A stretch of 64,000 bases of DNA from Platanthera guangdongensis (lineage: Eukaryota > Streptophyta > Magnoliopsida > Asparagales > Orchidaceae). The notes under the pieces are model-generated. The model searched no databases, had not been told where the DNA came from, and saw only the letters and a list, made by a program, of their open reading frames with translations. Made by a program: the position numbers and the translations under genes. Where the stretch lies: assembly GCA_039583875.1 (NCBI GenBank), contig CM077153.1, positions 69,944,482 to 70,008,481 on the forward strand, given 5' to 3'. Of this stretch, positions 23,039 through 34,335 are shown in pieces (the stretch's first letter is position 1; each line of letters begins with the position of its first letter).

Positions 23039-23319
23039 TGATAATACGGTTTGCAGTCAATTTTATTAGGGTATTTTCAGGGTTTTAAAGCAAATCATGT
23101 CTTGTAAAGTGCTTATTTTGATTCCCCTTTGTATATATTTTTGTCGCTAATGCGTTTTTCTGCTTTTTGCAAGTTTTCACGGCTTTCAGTCGAATTTTGC
23201 TGTGACACGCCCCCGGGTCACGCCCTACCCCGGCATGTACCTAGGGCGTGTAACCCAGAGGAATGAAGCAATTGGTCCGAAACTGCATTCCGTGGAAACT
23301 TAGTGTACACGCCCTCTGT

Positions 23320-23349
23320 CACGCCCGTGTCACATCCGACACGGGCGTG
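23320..23349. repeat. 12-6-12 inverted repeat in the plus Athila LTR
   Basis: Arms CACGCCCGTGTC (23320-23331) and GACACGGGCGTG (23338-23349), spacer ACATCC. Same arms as at 9984-10013. Confidence 0.9.
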
Positions 23350-23605
23350 TTCCAGAGGCGTGTCCCCAGGTTCCAAGGAATCGCTGCAACGTGCTCATTT
23401 TTCTCGCTCCACCGTCTCACCGAATGTGTCATGCCCCCAGGACATGCCCGACCCGGGCGTGACATATGAGCGTGTACTTCAACAACCATGCCCGTCAACT
23501 CCAGCAATTAATTTCAGCACAAAAAAGTAGCACCGACCGTGTCACGCCCCAGGTACACGCCCGACCAGAGCGTGTTAGGGGGGTGTGACCCATCCCGAAA
23601 AAATC

Positions 23606-23613
23606 TATAAATT
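23606..23613 (+). promoter_or_regulatory. TATA box of Athila 5' LTR (plus element)
   Basis: TATAAATT followed by GAGCCC, 15-20 bp after the GGCGTG/CACGCC array. The 3' LTR has the same box at 32578-32585. Confidence 0.7.
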
Positions 23614-24769
23614 GAGCCCTTCCCCAAGGGTTCAGGATCACTTTTTGGCTGAGAGGGGGAGGTTTTGCCCTTTGTTTAATGTTCCTTTTTATGCTTTTCC
23701 CCTCTTTCTCTCTCTCTCTTACTTTGTATTTTTCTTAATCCTAGTTTAGTTAAGCTTTTGTAATAGATTTTGTTAATGCTATAGTTGCTAATGATAGGGC
23801 CAGAATAGGACTTTTAATTCCATGCACTTGTAATCTCGTTCATTTTCATGCTGTAAGCTCGCTTTAATTTTAATAAAAGTGCTCTTGTTTTCTTCTCTTT
23901 ACTACTTTGTGTCTTTATGCTTTACTACTCATCCCCCCTCTTCCACCTCACCATGATTAACAATCCTCCATGTACTCGATCTTGATGATCCGAGGTTCGA
24001 GTGATTATGTTATGATGCTTTGAATCTTAACTTTTCTTTTTAGGGTTTAGCCTTGAATCACTCTTGATTTATCACGGGTTGGAGGTATATCATCGATATA
24101 TACTCTCCACCTTTGCTTTCACTCTGGGCTAGCCGAGAGGCCGAAAGTTTGAAATGAGCACTCAAGAGTAAAGGGAGTTGTTCGCACCCCTTGAGAGAGG
24201 CAGACATCCAAATCTCCCGGATTCGAGTAAAATCCAATAGAGGGGTTCGCAGCATAAATTGGGTTTTAGGTCTCCGATTCGGACGAAAGTTCGGTCAGAC
24301 CTTCCTATACTCAGATGGGTATGACTTCGAGAGAAGCATGTTCTTGCTTTTAGAACCTCCACGGTCAAGGTCTCCTGCCTTATTAATTTAAAAAGTTTAT
24401 TATTGCATCTTTTAATCAACTTAAGCCGAGGTGACTCTTGATCGAGTACTATCGCTTAATTATCATTTAGCTTTTCTCTAATTTGCAAGTAAAACATTCT
24501 CACTTCTCTAATTTAGTAAGCAACCCCAAAACAACTTTTAATTGATAAGATAATAGTAACTCCTTGAAGTAGAAGTACTCAATTCGCCCGGGTAATACGA
24601 CCTTGATATTGAACATAATATCCTATACTATATGCGACAAGGTATTCTTGCCTTCATCGAATATAGAATCGGAGAACATCTCACAACTACACTTTCACCT
24701 TCTCCTCCCTTAACGTTGTCTTCTCCACGCATAACCCCTTCTCCGCTTAAGAATTTTATATCAAGTTTT

Positions 24770-24787
24770 TGGCGTCGTTACCTGGGA
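24770..24787 (+). other. Athila primer binding site, mutated
   Basis: TGGCGTCGTTACCTGGGA: the tRNA-Asp-type site with three substitutions relative to the minus-strand copies. Confidence 0.75.
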
Positions 24788-24899
24788 CAAATGTTTTGAT
24801 ATTTTGAAAAAAGGATAGCTATTAATTTTATCGTTTTCCTTTTTTTCTCGCTCTCGTATCGGTTTTATCTCTCCCCCACCTTTCTCTCTCTTTAAGTGT

Positions 24900-27800
24900 A
24901 TGACCCGAGAAAGCTCTTCGATTATTCCTTTTGATCCTGAGATAGAGCGCACCGCTTTGCGTCGCCTCCGTTCTCGTGACCAGGAATCGCATTTAGGCAT
25001 CAAAGAGTCGATCGGGGACACTGCCACAGAAACGATGGATCTTAATCCGCCCAACCCAAATGAGGTCCAGCAAAGGACTATGTCCTATTATACGCGGCCA
25101 AACCTGGAGGGTACACAATCAAGTATTGTTCGCCCCACAGTGGCAAACAATAACTTTGAGATCAAGTCCAGCATCATCCAAATGGTGCAGCAGTCGGTAA
25201 CCTTTGATGGTCTCCCGGACGAGGATCCAAATTGTCCCATTGCGAATTTTCTCGAAATCTGTGATGCTTTTAAAATCAATGGAGTCTCACATGACACCAT
25301 TCGATTGTGTCTCTTCCCTTTCTCTTTGCGGTCAAAGGCCAAGCAGTGGCTGAGCTCTCTTCCTAGAGGGTCCATCACCACGTGGGCCGAGATGGCAGGG
25401 AAATTTCTTACCAAGTAGACTCGGAGACTCTCTACGATACATGGGAGCGCTTCAAGGAGCTATTGCGAAGGTGCCCACACCACGCGCTTCCAAATTGGCA
25501 ACAAGTGCAAATATTTTATAACGGCCTAAATTCCTTAACAAGGCAAATGATTGACGCAGTCGCTGGGGGAACACTAAATAACAAAACCCCAGAGGCCGCT
25601 CAGGAACTTTTTGAGGAAATGGCTATGAATTTGTATCAATGTAATGCGCCCTGCGTGCGTGCTAACAAACCAGCGGGAGTCTTTGAAATTGACGCTACTT
25701 CGAATCTTGCCCTCCAAGTTGAGCGGTTAACAAAGCAGGTGGCGGAGATGACGGCTTCCTCCGCCACTCTTCCTTGGTATAATAATTATAATAACTCTGC
25801 TTTTACAGAAGAGCATGTTGACTTCATGGGAAATGCTCCTCGGCCCTCCTATAACCCGAACAGCGCACCGTACAATAACACTTACAATGCAGGTTATAGG
25901 AGCCATCCGAATTTCTCATGGAGCAACCAAGGAAATGCTCAACGCCCCCATAACCCCCCTCATAGTCATAGCCAAACATTTAATCTAACTCCCCCCTTAA
26001 ATTTAAATCCACCTGGTTTCCAACCGCAACAGGCAAAGCCCTCTTCATTAGAAGAGGTCTTTGCCAAATACGTTGCTACAGATGAAACAAATATCAGGAA
26101 TATTGTCGGGTCCATCAAAAACTTGGATAACCAAGTGGGACAACTAGCCAAGATAATCTCCGATCGGCAACAAGGAGCTTTGCCAGGCAATACCGAGCAA
26201 AATCCAAGAGAAAGTGCAAACTCCATTACCCACCGCAGTGGAAAAGAAGTTGCTATACCCCAAGCGAACCTATGGTACCTATCCCTTCTCCTCTCTCTCC
26301 TCCTGTTATTTTAGCTTCAAATTTGCCTACTACGCCTATGCCACATGTGTCTAATTCAAAATTACCGTATCCGTCTAAACTTAAAAATGAACGCGCTGAA
26401 GAAAGTTACAAAAACATTTTAGAAATTCTAAAAAAAATCATATAAACATGTCGTTTTGCGAGGCTATCTCTCAAATGCCGAAATACGCAAAATATCTCAA
26501 GGAGCTCCTATCAAATAAGAAAAAGCTCGAGGATATTTCGCATATTTCCTTAAATGAAGAATGCTCCACGGTTGTGCTCAACAAATTACCTGCAAAGTGA
26601 ATGACCCGGGAAGGTTCTCCATCCTGTGCCTATTCAGTAATTCATTGGTCAAACATGCGTTGGGGGACTTGGGAGCAAGCATAAATCTCATGCCCTTTTC
26701 GCTTTTTAAAAAATTAGGTCTAGGATCTCCGAACCAAACTCGTATGAGCATACAGCTAGCCGATCGTTCTGTGAAATATCTGATAGGGATTGTGGAGGAT
26801 GTCTTGGTCAAGGTGGATAAATTCATCTTTTCGGTGGATTTTGTCATCCTAGACATCGAAGAGGATGCCGATGTACCCCTGATACTCGGCCTCCCCTTCC
26901 TTGCCACCTCCCGCGCTATTATTGATGTTAGTGATGGAAAGCTCCTCCTTCGGGTTGGAGATGATGAAATCACTTTCAGCATTAATCCCTCCATGCGCAA
27001 CACCCTAGAGCAAGATGATTCCTGCTTTTATCTAGAGGAATTCTTCGAAAATGAATTTTTTGTGCCTTTTGAATTAGTTTCTTCACCATTTGATGAATCT
27101 CTTATCACTGAGCTCTTCTACGTAGAGGAAGTCTCTCGCACTACCCTCCCCGAATCGCTTCCCATGGACACCATAAAATTCAAAACCTCTTACGAGGAAC
27201 CACCCATATTGGAGCTTAAGAAACTCCCCCCTCATCTGCAGTATCTTTTCTTCGAAAATGACTCTAAGTTACCGGTTATTATCTCCTCGGATCTGAGCAA
27301 CTCAGAAATTTCTGAGTTGACTCTAGTTTTGCAAAATCACCGCCATGCAATTGCGTGGCAGTTATCCGATATTAAGGGGATTAGCCCATCATTCTGTACA
27401 CACAAGATTTTCTTAGATAATAACTTTCGTAGTACTATCCAGCCCCAACGACGTTTAAATCCAAACATGAAGGACGTCGTGAAGGCTGAGGTTATTAAAC
27501 TTCTAGATGCGGGAATTATCTATCCCATCTTCGATAGTACTTGGGTAAGACAGTACAAGTCATGCCAAAGAAAGGCGGGGTCACGGTAGTGGCCAATGAA
27601 AATAATGAATTAATTCCAACCCGTACTATTACGGGTTGGCGGATGTGCATTGATTACCGCAAACTCAATGATGCCACCCGAAAAGACCACTTCCCGCATC
27701 CATTTATCGACCAAATTTTAGAACGACTTTCCGGTCACTCCTTCTAATGCTTTCTCGACGGTCTCTCGGGGTACCTCCAAATCCCTATTTCACCTGAAGA

Positions 27801-30117
27801 CCAGGAAAAGACTACCTTTACCTGTCCCTTTGGCACCTTCGCTTATAGACGGATGCCATTTGGTTTATGTAATGCGTCGGTTACACTTCAGTGATGTATG
27901 CTGGCGATATTCTATGAATTGGTATAAGAAGTGATGGAGGTTTTTATGGACGACTTCTCGGTGTTTGGTAGTTCTTTTGCAAATTGTTTAAAAAATCTCG
28001 AGCGCATGTTGATTCGGTGTGAGGAAACTAACTTAGCCCTCAACTGGGAGAAATGCCATTTTATGGTCCGAGAGGGATTAGTCCTCGGCCATAAGATTTC
28101 AGGCAAGGGGATCGAGGTCGACCGAGCCAAGATCGAAATTATTGAAAAGCTCCCCCCTCCAACGAATATTAAAGTCATTCGTAGTTTTCTTGGGCACGCG
28201 GGATTTTATCGACGTTTTATCCAAAATTTCTCCAAAATAACGGAGCCGATAACCCATCTTCTCGAGAAAGAGTCACCTTTCATTTTTAACAACGATTGTC
28301 TTCTTGCTTTCAATTTAATAAAAGAAAAATTAGTAAACTCTCCAATTCTAGTTGCTCCGGATTGGTCACTCACTTTCGAAATCATGTGCGATGCTAGTGA
28401 TACTGCGGTGGGCACGGTCTTAGTCCAGCGGGTGGATAAATTCTTCCACCTGATTTATTATGCAAGCAAGACACTCACGTCTGCATAGGCCAACTACACC
28501 ACCACCGAGAAAGAGCTCCTAGCAATTGTTTTTGCCTTTGATAAGTTTAGGTCTTATATCACCCTCTCCAAAGTAATTGTATTTACGAATCATTCAGCTC
28601 TTCGTTTTTTATTTAGCAAAGCGAACGCAAAGCCCCGCCTTTTGCGATGGATCCTCCTCTTGCAGGAGTTTGATTTAGAAATTCAGGACAAAAGAGGGGC
28701 CGAAAATTTGGCGGCCGACCATTTATCTCGTTTAGAAAAACCTGCCAGCGAAAAATTAGTGGAAGCTGACATTAATGATAAATTCCCTGAAGAGCGCCTC
28801 TTCGCTCTCGAAAATTCAAAAGATTATCCCGTGCCCTGGTTCGTCGACTTTGCCAATTATTTAGTGGCTCGGGTCTTGCCAAAGGAATTCTCAAGCCAGA
28901 AAAAGAAGAAATTCTTTTCTGATTTAAAGAATTACTTTTGGGAAGACCCTTTCTTATTCAGAATCTGTGCGGATCAGGTTGTGCGGCGTTGTGTTTCGAG
29001 TGAGGAAGGAGTGCAAATTTTGGGACATTGCCATGAAGGACCAACAGGTGGTCATTATCAAGCGAACCGCACCGCAAGAAAGGTGTTGGAGGCGGGTTTC
29101 TATTGGCCCACGCTATTCAAGGATGCTCACAACCTAGTGAGTACTTGCGATAGTTGCTAGCGGGCAGGCAATATCTCACGGCGGGACGAGATGCCTCAAA
29201 ATATTTTTCTCGAATGTGAAATCTTCGATCTTTGGGGCATCGACTTCATTGGCCCCCTTCCCCCCTCTTATCAAAATAAATACATTCTCGTAGCTGTCGA
29301 CTATGTATAAAGGTGGACGGAGGCGCAAGCTCTCCCCACCAACGATGCACGAGTCGTTGTAAAATTTCTAAAAAAATTATTCTCTCGATTTGGCACGCCG
29401 CGTGCGATAATTAGTGATACGGGAACCCATTTCTGCAATAGCCAGTTTGCCAAAATTTTGGCAAAATATGGAGTAACACACAAACTTTCCACGGCCTATC
29501 ACCCCCAGACGAGCGGTCAAGTCGAGGTTGTTAATCGAGAATTGAAACGTATTTTAGAGAAAATCGTATCCTTAAACAGGAAGGATTGGGCACTAAAACT
29601 AGATGATGCCCTATGGGCCTATCGAACGACATATAAGACCGCCATCGGCTGCATGCCATATTGATTGGTTTATGGTAAGGCTTGCCACGTTCCAGTTGAG
29701 TTAGAGCACCGTACGTTTTGGGCCCTCAAAACATTAAATCTAGATCCCACCCTAACCACCGAACACCGTACATTTCAGCTCAATGAACTCGACGAATGGC
29801 GGGCGAACGCTTATGAGAGTAATAAGCTTTATAAAGAGCGAACAAAGTTCTACCATGACAAAAATATTAAATTTCCTAAATCTTTTTCGCCGGGCGATCT
29901 CGTCCTTCTTTATAACTTTCGGCTTCGCCTCTTTCCAGGTAAATTAAAATCGCGATGGTCCGGCCCCTTTATTGTTAAAGAGGCTTGGTCGTATGGGACG
30001 GTTCTCATTTTGCACCCGGATAAGGGTGAATTCAAGGTAAATGGTCGGCGATTAAAACTCTATTTGTCTAACGATTTACTTCCTACTGCGACGGAACAAT
30101 TACTGCTATCGAACTCA
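24900..30117 (+). pseudogene. Athila gag-pol, multiply broken
   Basis: Start ATG 24900 (MTRESSSIIPFDPEIERT). Gag domain to 26.5 kb, with a deletion of about 60 bp near 25415 relative to the minus-strand copy. Protease [14 protein letters not shown] near 26665. [18 protein letters not shown] near 27650 and FMDDFSVFG near 27945. RNase H CDASDTAVGTVLVQR near 28390, integrase zinc finger [20 protein letters not shown] near 29050, core IDFIGPLPP near 29240, and barrel WSGPFIVKEAWSYGT near 29960. Frame changes near 25415, 26310, 26560 and 27545; in-frame stops near 27748, 27893, 28486, 29158, 29308 and 29662. Several stops correspond to Gln or Arg codons in the sister copy. Confidence 0.9.
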
Positions 30118-32010
30118 TGAACTATTTCGTTTCTCCTTCATTTGAACTCTAATAAATTAAGACTTCTTATTATTGGACAATATTCTTTTGGTCGAGCTCA
30201 AACGACCTTTATAAACAAAGGGCGCTCTTGGGAGGCAACCCAAATCTTTTTTCTGTTTTCTTTATTTTACACTTTTTGCCCCGGACGGCTCCACAAGTGG
30301 CGGCTTCTAAAATCACCGCCGCCAATGCTGTTAAATCCATCACAAAGTCCAACAAAAGACCTTTCCTGAAGATTCAAAGCACAAGCATGGGGGAGCGGCA
30401 TCACTCAGCTTTCGTTGCAAAATAAAACCGGGGAAGTACCTGTTTTTCAATTCTGTCTTTCATTTCTGTACTTTAATTTTCTCTCGTTCTCCAACCTCCT
30501 TCTCCATTGAGGACAATGTAGATCTTAAGCTTGGGGGAGGACTTCCACCTTCTTTTTGCTTTTTGTAAATATCTTTTACTTTTTGTAAATATTCTTCAAA
30601 AATCCAAAAAATCCAAAAATCCAAAAATATATATATAGCTGCATTTTGGTATTTCAATAGTACCCCATGTTTGTGTTTTATTTTTCTCAAAATTTTTTAT
30701 AAATAACGTAGTTAATTATAATTTTTCTAATCATTTTTTTAATCATATTTCACAAGTAAAATGTTGGTCATGCTGTGTTTCTCATTTACGGTAGCATATA
30801 AAGGTGAAATATTTCTCTAAAACGCGCATTTCTATTATGGTTTTCCGTTCTTTATTTTCTTTACTTTCTCTAAAATTCATCATCCACTATTTTCCTTTTC
30901 GTTTTTAGATAATTTTTGTAAGGACAACTTTTGAATAACGTAGTACATATGAACGATCCAAGTCACATATTATTTCTATTTTTAAGATAATTTCATCAAT
31001 CTTCTTTTATTATCTCGAGCGTGCTTTTTGAAATTTTTCAAATCTATGTTTTAAATAAATTTAAAAAGCGTGAAAATGATTTAGGCCGTTTTGGTTTACG
31101 TTTGAGCTTTCCTGCCAACCTAAAATCTTTTACAACTAGTTAGCCGCTTTTGAGCCTTTTTTTCCAAATTTCGTTTGATAACTCCACATAGCATTTCATT
31201 TTCACCAAAGCCAAAATTTCTACCTATCTAATCACGCTAATTTTTTTTTTTAGTTTCATTCAAAACTTTTCATAATCATCATAGGAAATTTTGTGTTATC
31301 TTTGTAGAAATTGTTGAAAAAAGTGTACTCAAAAGCAATGTTTGATTTTATTTGGCCAATTCAAAATGAAAGAAAAAAAATTTTATGGCCTTTGTTTTGA
31401 AAAAAAAAATGAAGAAAAAAATAATAAATAATAATAAAGAAGAAAAAGAAAGAAAAAATATATTTTTTTGTTTAAAATAATTTTTTTTTTGAAACTCTTT
31501 GTTTTTGTTTAGTGTGATTTTAAGCCTCCATGTTTATCTTTGAATTTCACTCCTATTCATGATCCTAAACCAAACGTTTCGGTCCTATTAAATACTTTTA
31601 ATACACGTCTTTTTAAATCTTATTTAACAGCTACGAAAAGAAGAAAAGTAAATCAGTTTTAGTTCTGGATTTAAACTTAGATTTTTGTTATTTAATTGAA
31701 ATAATTATAATGCGTTGCTTGGATCTAGTAACAACTCAATACGTTCTTTTCATTTTCGTTGCCTTGCTTAAATCTATTTAAAGAATCTCGTCTAAATTCT
31801 GGACGATTTATTTTCGTAAAGTAAAGCTTATAAAAGTTAAACCATACCAAAATAATTGTTTTAGATTTACATTTTACATTCTCCCTACCTGGAATTTCGC
31901 ATAGTACTTGTGTAAGCATGATTAAAACTTTTTGAATTAGTCACTTTTTATGATTAGCTAGTTTTTATATCTTTGCTTGGGGACAAGCGAAACTTAAGCT
32001 TGGTGGAATG
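30118..32010 (+). other. Athila 3' noncoding tract (plus element)
   Basis: Homologous to 10296-12142 in reverse. AAACAAAGGGCGCTCTTGGG at 30217 followed by AGGCAACC, an internal polypurine tract AAGCTTGGGGGAGGA at about 30527-30541, long T/A tracts near 31240-31480, and the terminal tract AAGCTTGGTGGAATG just before 32011, with GGGACAAGC upstream. No ORF of note; an env-like gene is absent. Confidence 0.75.
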
Positions 32011-33706
32011 TGATAATGCGGTTTGCAGTCAATTTTATTAGGGTATTTTCAGGGTTTTAAAGCAAATCATGTCTTTTAAAGTGCTTATTTTGAATCCCCT
32101 TTGTATATATTTTTGTCGTTAATGCGTTTTTCTGCTTTTTGCAGGTTTTCACGACTTTCAACCGAATTTTACTGTGATACGCCCCCGGGTCACGCCCTAC
32201 CCGGGCGTGTACCTAGGGCGTGTAACCCAGAGGAATGAAGCAATTGGTGCGAAACTGCATTTCGTGGAAACTTAGTGTATACGCCCTCTGTCACGCCCAT
32301 GTCACATCCAACACGCGCGTGTTCCAGAGGCGTATCCCCAGGTTCCGAGTAATCGCCGCAACGCGCTCGTTTTTCCCGCTCCACCGTCACACCAAATGTG
32401 TCATGCCCCCAGGTCACGCCCGACCCGGGCGTGACATATGGGCGTGTACTTCAACAACCACGCCTGTCAACTCCAGCAATTAATTTCAGCACGAAAGCAT
32501 CGCACCGACCGTGTCACGCCCCAGGTACACGCCCGACCAGGGCGTGTCAGGGGGGCGTGACCCATCCCGAAAAAATCTATAAATTGAGCCCTTCCCCAAG
32601 GGTTCAGGATCACTTTTTGGCTGAGAGGGGGAGGTTCTGCCCTTTGTTTAATGTTCCTTTTTATGCTTTTCCCTCTTTCTCTCTCTCTTACTTTGTATTT
32701 TTCTTAATCCTAGTTTAGTTAAGCTTTTGTAATAGATTTTGTTAATGCTTTAGTTACTAATGATAGGGCCAGAATAGGATTTTCAATTCCATGCACTTGT
32801 AATCTCGTTCATTTTCATGCTGTAAGCTCACTTTAATTTTAATAAAAGTGCTCTTGTTTTCTTCTCTTTACTACTTTGTGTCTTTATGCTTTACTACTCA
32901 TCCGCCCTCTTCCACCTCACCATGATTAACTAATCCTCCATGTACTCGATCTTGATGATCCGAGGTTCGAGTGATTAGGTTATGATGCTTTGAATCTTAA
33001 CTTTTATTTTTAGGGTTTATCCTTGAATCACTCTTGATTTATCACGGGTTGGAGGTATATCATCGATATATACTCTCCACCTTTGCTTTCATTCTGGGCT
33101 AGCTGAGAGGCCGAAAGTTTGAAATGAGCACTCAAGAGTAAAGGGAGTTGTTCGCACCCCTCGAGAGAGGCAGACGTTCAAATCTCCCGGATTGGAGTAA
33201 AATCCAATAGAGGGGTTCGCAGCATAAAGCAGGTTTTAGGCCTCCGATTCGGATGAAAGTTCGGTCAGACCTTCCTAAACTCAGATGCGTATGACTTCGA
33301 GAGAAGTATGTTCTTGCTTTTAGAACCTCCACGGTCAAGGTCTCTTGCCTTATTAATTTAAAAAGTTTATCATTGCATCTTTTGATCAACTTAAGCCGAG
33401 GTGACTCTCGATCGAGTACTATCGCTTAATTATCATTTAGCTTTTCTCTAATTTGCAAGTAAAACATTCTCACTTCTCTAATTTAGTAAGCAACCCCAAA
33501 ACAACTTTTAATTGATAAGATAATAGTAACTCCTTGAAGTAGAAGTACTCAATTTGCACCGGGTAATACGACCTTGATATTGAACTTAATATCCTATACT
33601 ATATGCGACAAGGTATACTTGCCTTCATCGAATATAGAATCAAAGAACATCTCACAACTATACTTTCATCTTCTCCTCCCTTAACTTTGTCTTCTCCACG
33701 CATAAC
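32011..33706 (+). repeat. Athila 3' LTR (plus element), 3' end lost
   Basis: Starts TGATAATGCGG. Matches the 5' LTR with scattered substitutions, including CACGCC array (32180-32570) and TATA box 32578-32585. It stops after CGCATAAC at 33706, about 27 bp short of the 5' LTR end, where Tat gag sequence resumes. Confidence 0.88.
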
Positions 33707-34032
33707 GCCCACCTTGCTATCTTCCAAGCAAACTACGAATTCGACGCCTCCCCGTCAACTTCCCTTGCCGCCCGCTCCATCAGCTCTTCATAGGAGAGGG
33801 GCAGCACTCTCTTCAATTCCATCCTAAAGAAACCCTATTGCAGCCCCAGGGTATAGTCCATCATCAGGTTATGCCCGAGCACATCGTGGACTTGGGTGAC
33901 CTTTTCCTGAAACCGGTCAACGTAACTCACCGAAGTCTTGTTCACTCCCTGCTTGATGTGGAACATGGACTCCGACTCCTTATTCCTCCTTTTGGAGGTG
34001 GTGAACCTCAACATGAACCCCTGACGCAGCTC
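33707..34032 (-). pseudogene. Tat gag, middle piece
   Basis: Minus-strand reading gives ELRQGFMLRFTTSKRRNKES, ESMFHIKQGVNKTSVSYVDR, FQEKVTQVHDV, then a stop near 33835, then ELMERAAREVDGEASNS. This is the second half of the retrotransposon gag domain (F..QF...R....L..I.Q...ESLR.Y..RF....VQV). It joins the first half at 43544-44124 across the Sirevirus and the zinc-finger piece at 23038 across the Athila. Confidence 0.85.
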
Positions 34033-34335
34033 TGTAGGATCCCTAGTTTGGATTTTTGCTAGGTTCACTAATTATGATGAGTTTGACCCACATTGTATAT
34101 CCAGGGTCAAGTCTATAAGTCCTAGAGTTTAGGCTAGTCATTATGTTCTACCTTCATGGACCAGCCAGTAGAGGACCTCAGTTGACCCAGACATAGAAGA
34201 ATTCAAAGTTAAAATTATCAGTTCAAAATTCTTCGAACTCAGCTCGACGATCGTCGATCTCAAATCGACGAACTCAGAGTTAATTCTCCGAGTTGAGCTC
34301 GATGATATTCAAGTTCAGGTTGACGATCTATTCAT
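34033..34335 (+). repeat. Sirevirus 5' LTR stump
   Basis: Matches the first ~300 bp of the 3' LTR at 41952 (TAGGATCCCTAGTTTGGATT against TTGGATCCTTAGTTTGGATT). It includes TCGACGATCGTCGA repeats at 34231-34328 and ends at the deletion junction. Confidence 0.88.

Larger units (their letters stand above)
23039..24763 (+). repeat. Athila 5' LTR (plus element)
   Basis: 1725 bp, TGATAATACGG to TTATATCA. It shares its first ~160 bp closely with the minus-strand Athila LTR. CACGCC/GGCGTG array at 23199-23590 and TATA box at 23606. Confidence 0.9.
23039..33706 (+). mobile_element. Degenerate Athila retrotransposon, different subfamily
   Basis: About 10.67 kb. 5' LTR 23039-24763, PBS 24770, gag-pol 24900-30117, noncoding tract, 3' LTR 32011 to about 33706. 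It inserted into gag of the Tat element, which continues on both sides. The 3' LTR lacks the last ~27 bp seen in the 5' LTR (after CGCATAAC). The left flank ACCAC (23034-23038) has only a partial match to the right of the break (GCCCACC), so the target duplication is not clean. Many stops and indels make it older than the minus-strand Athila. Confidence 0.9.

Noticed and set aside
32235..32718. ORFs in the LTR region of the plus Athila
   Set aside because: They run through the CACGCC array and promoter of the LTR and recur at 23.3 kb only through LTR duplication.
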